A stretch of DNA of 64,000 bases from positions 1-64,000 of the forward strand of contig JBCDJG010000018.1 of NCBI GenBank assembly GCA_038748065.1, written 5' to 3'. The notes below the pieces were generated by a model that did no database searches, was not told where the DNA came from, and was given only the letters and a program-made list of their open reading frames with translations. Numbering within the stretch: position 1 is the first letter of the stretch; the number at the start of each line of letters is the position of its first letter. Positions 43,148-51,956 of the stretch are shown piece by piece. The stretch is from JBCDJG01 sp038748065. Lineage in GTDB: Bacteria; Pseudomonadota; Gammaproteobacteria; Pseudomonadales; Halieaceae. A program made the translations under genes and the position numbers.

Positions 43148-44323
43148 ATGCCAGCCTTGCCCGAGGTTAACTGGAACTACCCGACCCCCATTTGGTTTGG
43201 CGAGGGGCGTGTCAAGGAGCTGCCTGCCGCCTGCGCGGAGCTTGGGATGCGGCGTCCCTTGCTGGTAACGGACGAGGGCCTGGCGGCACTGCCGATGGTG
43301 CAGGAAGCGCTTGACGGACTCATTGCCGCACAGCTGGAGGCGGCGCTTTTCAGTGACGTCCAGGGTAATCCCACTGGCAGCAACGTCGAAAAGGGTCTCG
43401 CCGTGTTTCGGCAGGGTCAGCATGACGGCGTGGTCGCCTTTGGTGGCGGTTCTGGACTGGATGCAGGAAAGGCCATCGCGCTGATGGCCGGTCAGTCGCG
43501 GTCGCTATGGGACTTTGAGGATGTCGGCGACAACTGGCGGCGCGCTGACGCCTCGGGTATTGCGCCGGTGATCGCGATCCCCACGACGGCGGGCACCGGC
43601 TCTGAAGTCGGGCGTGCGTCGGTCATTCTGGATGAAACGGCTCAGCGCAAGAAGATTATCTTTCACCCCGCCATGTTGCCGGGACTGGTTATCAGTGACC
43701 CAGGCCTGACGCTTGCCCTGCCACCCACGATTACCGCCTGGACCGGCGTCGACGCCTTTGTACACGCGCTGGAAGCGTTTTGCGCGCCCGCGTATCACCC
43801 CATGGCAGATGGCATTGCGGTAGAGGCAATGCGGCTAGTCAAGGCCTTTCTGCCGAGAGCCGTGGCAGACGGCACAGATATCGAAGCACGGGGCCAAATG
43901 CTGGTCGCTGCTTCAATGGGCGCGACCGCCTTCCAGAAGGGGCTTGGGTCTATTCATGCCGTTTCCCATGTGGTGGGCGCGTTGTATAACACCCATCATG
44001 GTCTCACCAACGCGATCGTTCTGCCCTTTGGTGTCCGCCAGAATGCGCCTGTATTAGAGGAGAAGCTCAGCACCCTGTGCCGCGTGCTTTCACTGAAGGG
44101 TGAGGGGAGTGAGGCCTTTGTGGCGTTCCTTCACCAATTCTGCAGCGAGCTTGCAATCCCTGCATCGCTGTCCGAGCTGGGAGTCGATGACTCAAGAGCT
44201 GAAGAGATCGGTGGGATGGCCCTGCAAGATCCTTCAGCGGGCGGTAATGCGCAAGTGCTCACAGCGCAGCAGTATACGGCCCTGTTTCGGGCATCGGTGG
44301 CTGGTGACGTCTCGTTTTTGTAA
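43148..44323 (+). CDS. Iron-containing alcohol dehydrogenase
   Basis: 391 residues of the group III Fe-ADH family. N-terminal nucleotide domain with VAFGGGSGLDAGKAIALMA (GGGSxxD) near 97-115; PTTAGTGSEVGRASVI near 147; metal-binding Asp/His residues in TGVDAFVHALEAFCAP, GSIHAVSHVVGALYNTHHGL. It oxidises a primary alcohol with NAD or the reverse. It follows the GS-like gene after 3 bases, suggesting it oxidises a gamma-glutamylated amino alcohol; this is inferred from context. Confidence 0.88.
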   Translation: MPALPEVNWNYPTPIWFGEGRVKELPAACAELGMRRPLLVTDEGLAALPMVQEALDGLIAAQLEAALFSDVQGNPTGSNVEKGLAVFRQGQHDGVVAFGGGSGLDAGKAIALMAGQSRSLWDFEDVGDNWRRADASGIAPVIAIPTTAGTGSEVGRASVILDETAQRKKIIFHPAMLPGLVISDPGLTLALPPTITAWTGVDAFVHALEAFCAPAYHPMADGIAVEAMRLVKAFLPRAVADGTDIEARGQMLVAASMGATAFQKGLGSIHAVSHVVGALYNTHHGLTNAIVLPFGVRQNAPVLEEKLSTLCRVLSLKGEGSEAFVAFLHQFCSELAIPASLSELGVDDSRAEEIGGMALQDPSAGGNAQVLTAQQYTALFRASVAGDVSFL

Positions 44324-44380
44324 CTTCCTGGCGCGAGCTGATCTGTCTCCCCGTCCCCCGCCGAAAGCCGGATGATTCGA

Positions 44381-45130
44381 CTATCGCGCGTCGAAGGCCT
44401 GGCCAGTGACACCTTTACTATCCGGGCCCATCAGGTAAAGATAAGCAGCCATGATTTCCTCGGGCGAAGGGTTGTCGGTGGGGGTTTCTGCGGGATAGGC
44501 GGACTGCCGCATCTTGGTATTGGTTCCCTTGGGGTTAAGGCTGTTGACCCGCACATTTGAGGTATTGGCCATTTCATCGGCCAGCACTTGCATAAACCCC
44601 TCCGTGGCGAACTTGGACACGGCGTAGGCTCCCCAATAGGCACGCCCCTGACGACCAACCCCCGAAGAGGTCAGGATGACCGAAGCGCTGGGCGCCGCCT
44701 GAAGAAGCGGCAACAAGTAGCGTGTCAGGCCAAACTGCGCATTAACGTTCACCTGCATGACGTCGCACCAGGTCTGGTAGTTACTGCTCTCCACCGGCGC
44801 GCGCTCGCCCAGAATGCTGGCGTTGTGCAACAGTCCATCCAGGTGCCCGAACTCGCCTGCCAGGTGATCTGCCAGTTGCACGTACTGCTCTTCGCTTGCG
44901 CTGGCAAGGTCCAGGGGCACCAGCGCCGGGCGCGGCCCGCCGGCACGTTCGATTTCATCGTAAACCGACTCCAGCTTTTCCTCCGTGCGTCCCAACAGTA
45001 CAACAGTGGCACCGTGGGCGGCATAGGTCAGGCTGGCCACGCGTCCGATGCCGTCGCCGGCGCCGGTTACAAGCAGGCAGCGACCTCGCAGCAGGTCTGG
45101 CGCGGGCTGATAGTTTTCGGGTGCGAGCAT
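44381..45130 (-). CDS. yciK: YciK-family SDR oxidoreductase
   Basis: 249 residues. Classical SDR: LLVTGAGDGIGRVASLTYAA near the N-terminus, NASILGERAPVE (the Asn-Ala loop and family stretch), SSGVGRQGRAYWGAYAVSK with catalytic Ser, Tyr and Lys, and LNPKGTNTKMR, the diagnostic YciK segment. The physiological substrate is unknown. Downstream member of the mtaD-ubiG-mupP-yciK group; mupP ends 20 bases upstream. Confidence 0.92.
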   Translation of the reverse strand: MLAPENYQPAPDLLRGRCLLVTGAGDGIGRVASLTYAAHGATVVLLGRTEEKLESVYDEIERAGGPRPALVPLDLASASEEQYVQLADHLAGEFGHLDGLLHNASILGERAPVESSNYQTWCDVMQVNVNAQFGLTRYLLPLLQAAPSASVILTSSGVGRQGRAYWGAYAVSKFATEGFMQVLADEMANTSNVRVNSLNPKGTNTKMRQSAYPAETPTDNPSPEEIMAAYLYLMGPDSKGVTGQAFDAR

Positions 45131-45150
45131 GATGTCGTTCCAGGAGGCGA

Positions 45151-45810
45151 TTAGTTGAAAATCAGGTCGTGTAGTTCAAGGCTGGAGGCGGCATATGCGT
45201 CGGCGCGCCAGCTGGTTGGGTCGTCATCAGCCTCGATATAGCCATAGGTAGCGGCAATGGTATACATGCCCGCGCTGCGTCCTGCCTCAATGTCGCGCCG
45301 GTGATCGCCGATGTAGACGGTGTGTTCGGGCAGGCACGCCAGCTCTTCGCAGTTGCGCAACAGGGACTCGGGGTGGGGCTTGCGCTGACTAACGTCATCT
45401 GGGCAGACAACGCTGCCTGCGGCTGGCTGGAGATTCAGTTCCGCCAGCAGAGGCTCGGTATAGATGCGCGGCTTATTGGTCGCTATGCCCCAGGGGATAC
45501 CGAGGTCACCCAAGTGACGCAACAGCATCGGGATGCCCGGGTAGGGCCGAGCGCTGCTACCCAGAACCTCGCTGTAGAGCTCGAGCAGTCGCAGGCGCTG
45601 CTGCTCCGCCGCCTTCGAGTCGGGCTGTAGGTCAAGGGCGAGGCAAACCAAGGCCAGTGCGCCATTAGATACCGAGCGCCGGATGCGGGCTTCGTCCATT
45701 GGTGCCCTGCCGTGCTCTGCGCGTAAGGCCTGTACGACCACGACAAATTCCTCGGCTGTATCCACGAGGGTGCCGTCGAGGTCGAACAGTACCGCGCGGG
45801 GTGGCGTCAC
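45151..45810 (-). CDS. mupP: HAD phosphatase MupP (N-acetylmuramic acid 6-phosphate phosphatase)
   Basis: 219-residue HAD-family enzyme: motif I LFDLDGTLVDTAEE at about 8-21, motif II/III around GIATNKPRIYTEP, motif IV GDHRRDIEAGRSAGM. By itself it resembles phosphoglycolate phosphatase Gph; the place between ubiG and yciK is that of pseudomonad MupP, which removes phosphate from MurNAc-6-phosphate in the anhydromuropeptide recycling route. It overlaps ubiG by 4 bases. Confidence 0.88.
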   Translation of the reverse strand: MTPPRAVLFDLDGTLVDTAEEFVVVVQALRAEHGRAPMDEARIRRSVSNGALALVCLALDLQPDSKAAEQQRLRLLELYSEVLGSSARPYPGIPMLLRHLGDLGIPWGIATNKPRIYTEPLLAELNLQPAAGSVVCPDDVSQRKPHPESLLRNCEELACLPEHTVYIGDHRRDIEAGRSAGMYTIAATYGYIEADDDPTSWRADAYAASSLELHDLIFN

Positions 45811-46589
45811 AGGGGCTTTTCCGCGTGTACCATGTAGTTTACGGAAACATCGCCCGGGTCGAGCCTGTAGCGCTCGTTAAGCGGGTTATAGGTCAAGCCC
45901 GTGCTTTCCTTGAGCAGCAGCCGCGCATCGCGAATCCAGCCAGCCAGCTCTGAGGGTTTGATGAACTTCGAGTATTCGTGGGTGCCTGCTGGCAACAGCT
46001 TCAGGATATGTTCAGCGCCGACGATGGCAAACAGGAAGGCCTTGGGGTTGCGGTTGATGGTGGAGAAGAATAAGTGCCCCCCCGGCTTTGCCAGATCGGC
46101 GCAGGCCTGAATCACAGCGCCGGGCTCAGGAACGTGCTCCAGCATCTCCAGGCAGCAAACAATATCGAAGCTCCCTGCCCTTTCCGCCGCCAACTGTTCG
46201 GCCGTAGCCTGGCGATAATCGACCTCAGCGCCGGATTCGAGTTTGTGTATTTGCGCGACAGAAAGCGGCGCCTCGCCCATATCGATGCCGGTGACCTTGG
46301 CTCCCCGGTGCGCCATGGCCTCTGCGAGGATACCGCCGCCGCAGCCCACATCAATCAGCCGTTGTTCCGCAACTGGTGCACGCTCATCGATCCAGTTTGC
46401 TCGCAGCGGGTTAATATCATGTAGCGGTTTGAACTCGCTGTTGCGATCCCACCAGCGTGAAGCCAGTGCTTCAAACTTGGCGATTTCCTGTTGATCGACA
46501 TTCAGTTCCTGGTGCATGCGTGGCTCATCACTCATGGCTGTCTCGTCGCTCATGGCTGTCTCATCGCTCATGGCTGTCTCATCGCTCAT
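45807..46589 (-). CDS. ubiG: Bifunctional ubiquinone O-methyltransferase UbiG
   Basis: SAM methyltransferase for the two O-methylations of ubiquinone synthesis. ASRWWDRNSEFKPLHDINPLR opens the family domain; motif I is LIDVGCGGGILAEAMA; EMLEHVPEPGAV and FFSTINRNPKAF follow. The usual protein starts near the MHQELNVDQQEIAKFE segment. Here four in-frame ATG codons precede that point, at 46589, 46571, 46553 and 46535, created by an 18-base tandem repeat, with a fifth ATG at 46517. The first start gives 260 residues; the true start is uncertain. Upstream mtaD ends 9 bases before 46589. Confidence 0.93.
   Translation of the reverse strand: MSDETAMSDETAMSDETAMSDEPRMHQELNVDQQEIAKFEALASRWWDRNSEFKPLHDINPLRANWIDERAPVAEQRLIDVGCGGGILAEAMAHRGAKVTGIDMGEAPLSVAQIHKLESGAEVDYRQATAEQLAAERAGSFDIVCCLEMLEHVPEPGAVIQACADLAKPGGHLFFSTINRNPKAFLFAIVGAEHILKLLPAGTHEYSKFIKPSELAGWIRDARLLLKESTGLTYNPLNERYRLDPGDVSVNYMVHAEKPL
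46518..46589 (-). repeat. 18-bp tandem repeat multiplying the ubiG start
   Basis: Three near-identical 18-base units (ATGAGCGATGAGACAGCC, one silent difference) plus a degenerate fourth, encoding MSDETA three times, then MSDEPR. Each unit starts with ATG and ends with GATGAGACAGCC, so each supplies a weak purine-rich site just before the next ATG. The unit length is a multiple of three, so changes in copy number would alter only N-terminal length and start choice. Confidence 0.9.
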
Positions 46590-46598
46590 GGCTGTGCA

Positions 46599-47918
46599 TC
46601 ATGCATGCGCCATGATCCGGCGCTGCCACTCGCGGGTACGGGCAATGACCGAGCTTTCGTTCAAGGTCTGTAGCCGCCGGTCCGCCATGAGCAGTTGGCC
46701 GTCAACCCAGCTGTGGGTGACCTGACTGCCGTTACAGGCATAGGCCAGCTGTGACAATGGATTGTATAAGGGTTGTACTTCCGGGCCGCTCAGGTCGACC
46801 GCGATCATGTCCGCGCACTTGCCGGGCTCGAGGCTGCCGATCAAGTGATCAAGGCCCAGCGCCCGAGCGCCGTTCAGGGTCGCCATCGCCAGGACATCCT
46901 CCGCTGGAAGCGCCGTGGCATCTTCGTTGATGAGCTTGGCCAGGAGGGCAGCGGTGTGCATCTCCTGAAACAGGTTGAGGTTATTGTTGCTGGCCGCGCT
47001 ATCGGTGCCAAGCGCCACATTGACCCCGGCCTTGGCGAGCTTGTGTACCGGACAGGCGCCGGAGGCCAGCTTCATGTTGGAGTGCGGGCAGTGGATAACG
47101 TGGGCACCGCTCTCCGCCAGCAGTGCTATGTCCTGAGCGCCCAGGTCAGTCATGTGTACACACTGACTGCGTGGCCCGATCAGGCCCAGACGATGCAGGG
47201 TGTCCAAAGGGCGCTCGCCGCGCTCTTCCACGGCCTGCAGTACCTCGCCTGCGGTTTCATGCAGGTGGACCTGAATGGGCAGGTCCAGCTCGGCTGCCAG
47301 CGTTGACACCCGAGCCAGTGCTGGTTCGGGGACGGTGTAGATGGCGTGAGGGCCAAACATAACCGAGAGCCGCTGCTGGTGCTTCCGGTCGTCGCGCAGG
47401 GCCAGGCCCTTGCTGATGCACTCGTCGGCGCCGCCGGCCCATGCCGTGGGAAAGCCGATAATCGGGATGGACATCTGGCAGCGTAAGCCGCTCTGCTGAA
47501 CAGCGTCAGCGCAGGCTTCGGGGAAGAAGTACATGTCGCTGAACGTGGTGGTCCCGGAGCGGATCATCTCCATCGTTGCCAGATCTACGCCATCCCGAAC
47601 AAACTCATAGCTGACGTGGGCAGCCTCGGCGGGCCAGATATGGTCCTCGAGCCATGGCATCAGGGGCTGGTCATCGGCAAAACCCCGCAACAGACTCATG
47701 GCGGCATGGCCGTGGACGTTGATGAGTCCCGGCATAAGCGCGTGATCAGGGAGATCGAAGTGCTCTGCGCCGCCTAACTGTTTGGCGTCCGCGCGGGGCA
47801 GTATGGCGCTGATCTTTCCCGCTGAAACGGCGATGCTGTGATCGCTCAGCACGGCCGCATGGGGCAGTATGGGCACGATCCATCCAGGGTGAATGACGGT
47901 TTCAATAGCGGTGTTCAT
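46599..47918 (-). CDS. mtaD: 5-methylthioadenosine/S-adenosylhomocysteine deaminase family (TRZ/ATZ)
   Basis: 439 residues from ATG 47918; the open frame continues 73 codons upstream through repeats and lacks family similarity. Amidohydrolase motifs: PGLINVHGHAAMSLLRG (metal-binding HxH), QVHLHETAGEV, the HMTDL segment, and GTDSAASNNNLNLFQEM with the catalytic Asp. Such proteins deaminate methylthioadenosine or adenosylhomocysteine. The place upstream of ubiG and divergent from gyrA matches the pseudomonad TRZ/ATZ hydrolase. No mtnA is nearby. Confidence 0.88.
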   Translation of the reverse strand: MNTAIETVIHPGWIVPILPHAAVLSDHSIAVSAGKISAILPRADAKQLGGAEHFDLPDHALMPGLINVHGHAAMSLLRGFADDQPLMPWLEDHIWPAEAAHVSYEFVRDGVDLATMEMIRSGTTTFSDMYFFPEACADAVQQSGLRCQMSIPIIGFPTAWAGGADECISKGLALRDDRKHQQRLSVMFGPHAIYTVPEPALARVSTLAAELDLPIQVHLHETAGEVLQAVEERGERPLDTLHRLGLIGPRSQCVHMTDLGAQDIALLAESGAHVIHCPHSNMKLASGACPVHKLAKAGVNVALGTDSAASNNNLNLFQEMHTAALLAKLINEDATALPAEDVLAMATLNGARALGLDHLIGSLEPGKCADMIAVDLSGPEVQPLYNPLSQLAYACNGSQVTHSWVDGQLLMADRRLQTLNESSVIARTREWQRRIMAHA

Positions 47919-47978
47919 TGCCTGCGGAGATCCTGCTTCCGGTGTCAGGGGCGAGAGTATAACCGTAAACCCCGCTAT

Positions 47979-48010
47979 GGTGCTTAAGAGGGTGCTTAAA
48001 GGGTGCTTGA
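47979..48010. repeat. Three short direct repeats GGTGCTTRA
   Basis: GGTGCTTAA at 47979-47987 and 47991-47999, and GGTGCTTGA at 48002-48010, spaced 12 and 11 bases. They lie 61-92 bases upstream of the mtaD start. Helical-turn spacing would suit a regulator binding on one face, but a slippage origin is as likely. Confidence 0.5.
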
Positions 48011-48070
48011 AGGCTGCGTAAAGGCCGGCACAGAGCCCTAAAAACATGGCCATTCGGGGGGCTAATCCGG

Positions 48071-48076
48071 TATAAT
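48071..48076 (+). promoter_or_regulatory. Candidate gyrA -10 box
   Basis: Perfect TATAAT within CCGGTATAATTTGCC, about 190 bases before gyrA. The matching -35 position (around 48048-48053) has no consensus, so a regulator or an extended -10 may compensate. It is the best promoter element in the mtaD-gyrA gap. Confidence 0.4.
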
Positions 48077-48269
48077 TTGCCGCTGCGGGAGCAGTGCGGA
48101 AATGAGCTGTGCCACAGCCGTGAAAGCGGATGCGCATCGCCCCAAAAAAGGGCTTTGCAGGGCCGCAAAAAAGAGCAACAAGAGACCGGGAAAGCGAACG
48201 GTCCTTAATCGTCCATCCAACCGCAGGCTAATTCTATAACGTCGCCGCGGTCCGCCGGGAAGCCACTAC

Positions 48270-50840
48270 ATGGGTGAAATCGCCAAAGAAATCCTGCCCG
48301 TCAATATTGAAGACGAGCTGAAACAATCCTATCTCGACTACGCCATGAGCGTGATCGTAGGGCGGGCTCTGCCGGATGTGCGCGATGGCCTGAAACCCGT
48401 GCACCGTCGTGTGTTGTTCGCCATGAACGAGCTGAATAACGACTGGAACAAGGCGTATAAGAAATCGGCCCGGGTGGTCGGTGATGTTATCGGTAAATAT
48501 CACCCCCATGGCGACTCAGCCGTTTACGACACCATTGTGCGGATGGCTCAGCCTTTTTCCATGCGTTACATGCTGGTGGACGGCCAGGGGAATTTCGGTT
48601 CCATAGACGGCGATTCCGCGGCGGCAATGCGTTATACCGAGATTCGCATGCGCAAGATTTCCCATGCCATGCTTTCGGACCTCGACAAGGAAACCGTCGA
48701 CTTCGTCGATAACTACGACGGCACCGAACAGATTCCTGCGGTGATGCCGACACGGATTCCCAACCTGCTGGTGAACGGATCTTCGGGTATTGCCGTTGGC
48801 ATGGCGACCAATATCCCGCCGCATAACATCACTGAGGTGATCAGCGGCTGCCTGGCATTGCTTGCAAGCCCCGAGCTCACAGTGGACGAGCTGATGGAAC
48901 ACATCCCGGGGCCAGACTTTCCGACCGGTGCCATCATTAACGGCCGCGCTGGCATCATACAGGCTTATCGCTCCGGCCGAGGCCGCATTTACGTGCGGGC
49001 GCGGGCCGAAGTGATTACCGATGAGAAGCGCGGCAAAGACACTATTATCGTCCACGAGATTCCCTACCAGTTGAACAAGGCTCGCCTCATCGAGCGGATT
49101 GCTGAACTGGTCAAGGACAAGAAAATCGAGGGTATCACTGAGCTGCGAGATGAGTCCGACAAGGACGGTCTGCGCATCGTCATTGAGCTACGTCGTGGCG
49201 AAATGGGCGATGTTGTGCTCAACAACCTCTACGCACAAACACAGCTGCAGTCGGTTTTCGGCATCAATATGGTGGCGCTGGTCGATGGCCAGCCGAAGAT
49301 TCTGAACCTCAAGGAAATCCTTGAGGCCTTCATCCGCCACCGCCGCGAGGTGGTAACCCGGCGCACCGTTTACCTGCTGCGCAAAGCGCGCGAGCGCGGC
49401 CACATCCTCGAAGGGCTGGCGATTGCCCTGGCGAATATCGACCCGGTCATCGAGATGATCAAGGCGTCGCCCACTGCCAGCGAAGCCCGCGAACGTCTGC
49501 TGGCCCAGGGCTGGTCTCCCGGGGATGTGATCGGCATGCTGGAACGGGCGGGTGCAGATGCGTGCCGGCCCGATGATCTCGAGCCCGAATACGGCCTGGT
49601 GGATGGCGAGTATCACCTGTCACCGGCGCAGGCGCAGGCGATTCTGGAGCTGCGCCTGCACCGTCTGACCGGCCTCGAGCATGAGAAGCTGCTGAACGAG
49701 TATCAGGAAAAGCTGGCGGAAATAGCCGACTATCTCGAGATTCTGTCCGACCCCGAGCGGCTCAAGCACGTGATCCGCGAGGAACTGGAGGAAGTGGTCG
49801 CCGAATACGGCGATGAACGCCTCACTGAGATTACGTCATCACAGCATGACCTCACCGTCGAGGACCTCATCACGGAAGAGGATCGAGTCGTCACAATCTC
49901 ACACGGCGGCTACGCCAAGACCCAGCCACTGTCGGACTACCAGGCCCAGCGTCGCGGCGGCATGGGTAAGTCTGCAACGGCGGTAAAGGATGAAGACTTC
50001 GTGGAGCACCTGCTGATAGCCAGCACGCATGCGACCATCCTGTGCTTCTCCAACCTTGGTAAAGTTTATTGGCTCAAGGTTTACCAGATACCACTGGCGG
50101 GTAGGAATTCGCGGGGTCGTCCTATGGTCAACCTGCTGCCGCTTGAAGAGGGCGAGCGTGTAACCTCCATATTGCCCGTAGAAGAGTATACGGAGGGCCA
50201 CTACATTTTCATGGCCACCGCGAGCGGTACGGTGAAAAAGACGGCGCTGACCGATTTCTCACGGCAGCGCAGCGTCGGTCTAAGGGCACTGGAATTGGAA
50301 GAGGGCGATGTCCTGGTCGGCACGGCCATTACGACGGGCGAACAAGATGTCATGTTGCTCTCCAGCGAAGGCAAGGCGGTGCGCTTCAAGGAGTCAGACG
50401 TGCGCGCCATGGGGCGCACGGCCCGTGGCGTTCGCGGCATCAAGTTGGGCGTCGGCCATGCGATGATTTCCTTGATTATCCCGGCGGAGGGCGGCCGCGT
50501 GCTGACGGTCAGTGAAAATGGCTATGGCAAGCGCACGGAGATGCAGGAGTTCCCAACCAAGGGCCGCGGCACCATGGGCGTCATTGCAATGCAGACTTCA
50601 GATCGCAACGGCCGCCTGGTAGGCGCCGTGCAGGTCTTCGAGGGCGACGAACTAATGCTGATCTCCAACCAGGGCACTCTGGTTCGTACGCGCACCGACG
50701 AAGTCTCTATTCTGGGCCGCAACACCCAGGGCGTGCGCGTCATTCGCTGTAAAGACGGCGAATCACTCGTGAGCGTAGAACGTATCGAGGAGCCCGAGGA
50801 AGATCTCGTTCTCGAAGAAGGTATGGATGACGAGCCGTGA
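48270..50840 (+). CDS. gyrA: DNA gyrase subunit A
   Basis: 856 residues, the ATP-independent breakage-reunion subunit of gyrase. The numbering matches E. coli: quinolone region HPHGDSAVYDTIVRMAQ with Ser83 and Asp87 (the susceptible-type residues), catalytic Tyr122 in MRYTE. The C-terminal propeller contains the GyrA box QRRGGMGKS, which separates gyrase from topoisomerase IV. The acidic C-terminal tail (EEPEEDLVLEEGMDDEP) is usual. serC follows after 24 bases; gyrA-serC-pheA is the pseudomonad order. Confidence 0.98.
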   Translation: MGEIAKEILPVNIEDELKQSYLDYAMSVIVGRALPDVRDGLKPVHRRVLFAMNELNNDWNKAYKKSARVVGDVIGKYHPHGDSAVYDTIVRMAQPFSMRYMLVDGQGNFGSIDGDSAAAMRYTEIRMRKISHAMLSDLDKETVDFVDNYDGTEQIPAVMPTRIPNLLVNGSSGIAVGMATNIPPHNITEVISGCLALLASPELTVDELMEHIPGPDFPTGAIINGRAGIIQAYRSGRGRIYVRARAEVITDEKRGKDTIIVHEIPYQLNKARLIERIAELVKDKKIEGITELRDESDKDGLRIVIELRRGEMGDVVLNNLYAQTQLQSVFGINMVALVDGQPKILNLKEILEAFIRHRREVVTRRTVYLLRKARERGHILEGLAIALANIDPVIEMIKASPTASEARERLLAQGWSPGDVIGMLERAGADACRPDDLEPEYGLVDGEYHLSPAQAQAILELRLHRLTGLEHEKLLNEYQEKLAEIADYLEILSDPERLKHVIREELEEVVAEYGDERLTEITSSQHDLTVEDLITEEDRVVTISHGGYAKTQPLSDYQAQRRGGMGKSATAVKDEDFVEHLLIASTHATILCFSNLGKVYWLKVYQIPLAGRNSRGRPMVNLLPLEEGERVTSILPVEEYTEGHYIFMATASGTVKKTALTDFSRQRSVGLRALELEEGDVLVGTAITTGEQDVMLLSSEGKAVRFKESDVRAMGRTARGVRGIKLGVGHAMISLIIPAEGGRVLTVSENGYGKRTEMQEFPTKGRGTMGVIAMQTSDRNGRLVGAVQVFEGDELMLISNQGTLVRTRTDEVSILGRNTQGVRVIRCKDGESLVSVERIEEPEEDLVLEEGMDDEP

Positions 50841-50864
50841 CAATGGGGCCAGAGGAATAGCGTA

Positions 50865-51944
50865 ATGACGCGTAAGTATAACTTTTGCGCCGGCCCCGCC
50901 GCCCTTCCCGAGGCGGTGCTGGAAACAGCTCAGCAGGACATGCTCGATTGGCATGGACGTGGCCTGTCGCTGATGGAAATGAGCCACCGCAGCCCAGAGG
51001 TTGTCGGCGTTGCCGAGGCCGCGGAAGCTGCACTGCGCAGGCTGCTTGGCATTTCCGATGACTATGCGGTGCTCTTCGTGCAGGGGGGCGCGAGTACGCA
51101 GTTTGGCGCTGTTCCGCTGAACCTGATGGCGACGAAGGGAAGGGCCGACTACGTCAACACGGGTCAGTGGTCCAAGAAAGCGATCGCAGAGGGCAAGCGC
51201 TACGGTGAGGTCAACGTGGTGGCGTCGTCCGAGGACAGCAAGTTCTCGACAATTCCTGTGCAGGAAAGCTGGGAGCTCGGTGACGACCCCGCCTACCTAC
51301 ACTACACCCCGAATGAAACCATTGGTGGCGTAGAATTCTTCTGGACGCCCGACGTCGCCAGCCCGCTGGTGGCTGATATGTCCTCGACAATCCTGTCACG
51401 CCCGATTGATGTCAGTCGCTTCGGCGTGATTTACGCCGGCGCGCAAAAGAATATCGGCCCGGCCGGCCTGACACTGATAATTGTCCGCCGAGACCTGCTC
51501 GGCCTGGCTGCGCCACAATGTCCTGCCATGCTGAACTGGCAGGTGGCAGCAGATAACGATTCGATGTACAACACGCCGCCGACCTTTGCCATTTACCTGG
51601 CGGGCCTCGTGTTCGATTGGCTTGAAGCGCAGGGTGGCCTCGAAGCGATCGGAGCGCTTAACCGGCGCAAGGCGGCGAAGCTTTATGCAGCCATTGATGA
51701 CAGTGGCTTCTACGCTAATCCGGTAGAGGTGCCCAGCCGCTCATTGATGAACGTGCCCTTCACGCTGGCCGATGACGCGCTCGACAAAACCTTTCTGGCC
51801 GAGTCAGAAGCGGCGGGGCTGCTCAATCTGAAGGGCCACCGTTCGGTCGGGGGAATGCGAGCGAGCATCTACAATGCGGTCGACGAGGACGCGGTTGATG
51901 CCTTGATCGCGTTCATGCAGGATTTCGAACAACGAAACGGCTGA
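50865..51944 (+). CDS. serC: Phosphoserine aminotransferase
   Basis: 359-residue PLP enzyme that makes 3-phosphoserine from 3-phosphohydroxypyruvate, and also acts on 3-hydroxy-4-phospho-2-ketobutyrate in the B6 pathway (pdxJ at 34190). Motifs: NFCAGPAALPEAVLETAQQD at the start, FVQGGASTQFGAVPLNLM, and YAGAQKNIGPAGL with the PLP-binding Lys near 198. The ending HRSVGGMRASIYNAVDEDAV is typical. pheA begins 12 bases later. Confidence 0.97.
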   Translation: MTRKYNFCAGPAALPEAVLETAQQDMLDWHGRGLSLMEMSHRSPEVVGVAEAAEAALRRLLGISDDYAVLFVQGGASTQFGAVPLNLMATKGRADYVNTGQWSKKAIAEGKRYGEVNVVASSEDSKFSTIPVQESWELGDDPAYLHYTPNETIGGVEFFWTPDVASPLVADMSSTILSRPIDVSRFGVIYAGAQKNIGPAGLTLIIVRRDLLGLAAPQCPAMLNWQVAADNDSMYNTPPTFAIYLAGLVFDWLEAQGGLEAIGALNRRKAAKLYAAIDDSGFYANPVEVPSRSLMNVPFTLADDALDKTFLAESEAAGLLNLKGHRSVGGMRASIYNAVDEDAVDALIAFMQDFEQRNG

Positions 51945-51956
51945 GGGCGCTGCCCC

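Larger units (their letters stand above)
47919..48269. other. mtaD-gyrA divergent intergenic region
   Basis: 351 bases without a recognisable gene. The mtaD side (about 47979-48010) holds three copies of GGTGCTTRA. A TATAAT box at 48071-48076, preceded by GG, could be the gyrA -10; no good -35 is visible 17 bases upstream. That would give gyrA an untranslated leader of roughly 185 bases, in which an A-rich segment near 48150-48180 (CCC-AAAAAA-GGG) could form a small hairpin. GGGAAG lies 7 bases before the gyrA ATG. Confidence 0.5.

Noticed and set aside
46773..47306. 177-codon plus-strand open frame antisense to mtaD
   Set aside because: It is the reverse-complement shadow of a clearly recognised amidohydrolase; no family motifs.
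46518..48010. Short repeats as a possible CRISPR array
   Set aside because: The ubiG units abut without spacers, and the GGTGCTTRA copies are 9 bases long and 2-3 bases apart; no cas genes are present.
47919..48137. 73-codon N-terminal extension of mtaD
   Set aside because: The extension contains the direct repeats, has no similarity to the family, and ATG 47918 gives the normal length.
48507..48560. Possible quinolone-resistance change in gyrA
   Set aside because: Residues 83 and 87 are Ser and Asp, the susceptible-type residues.
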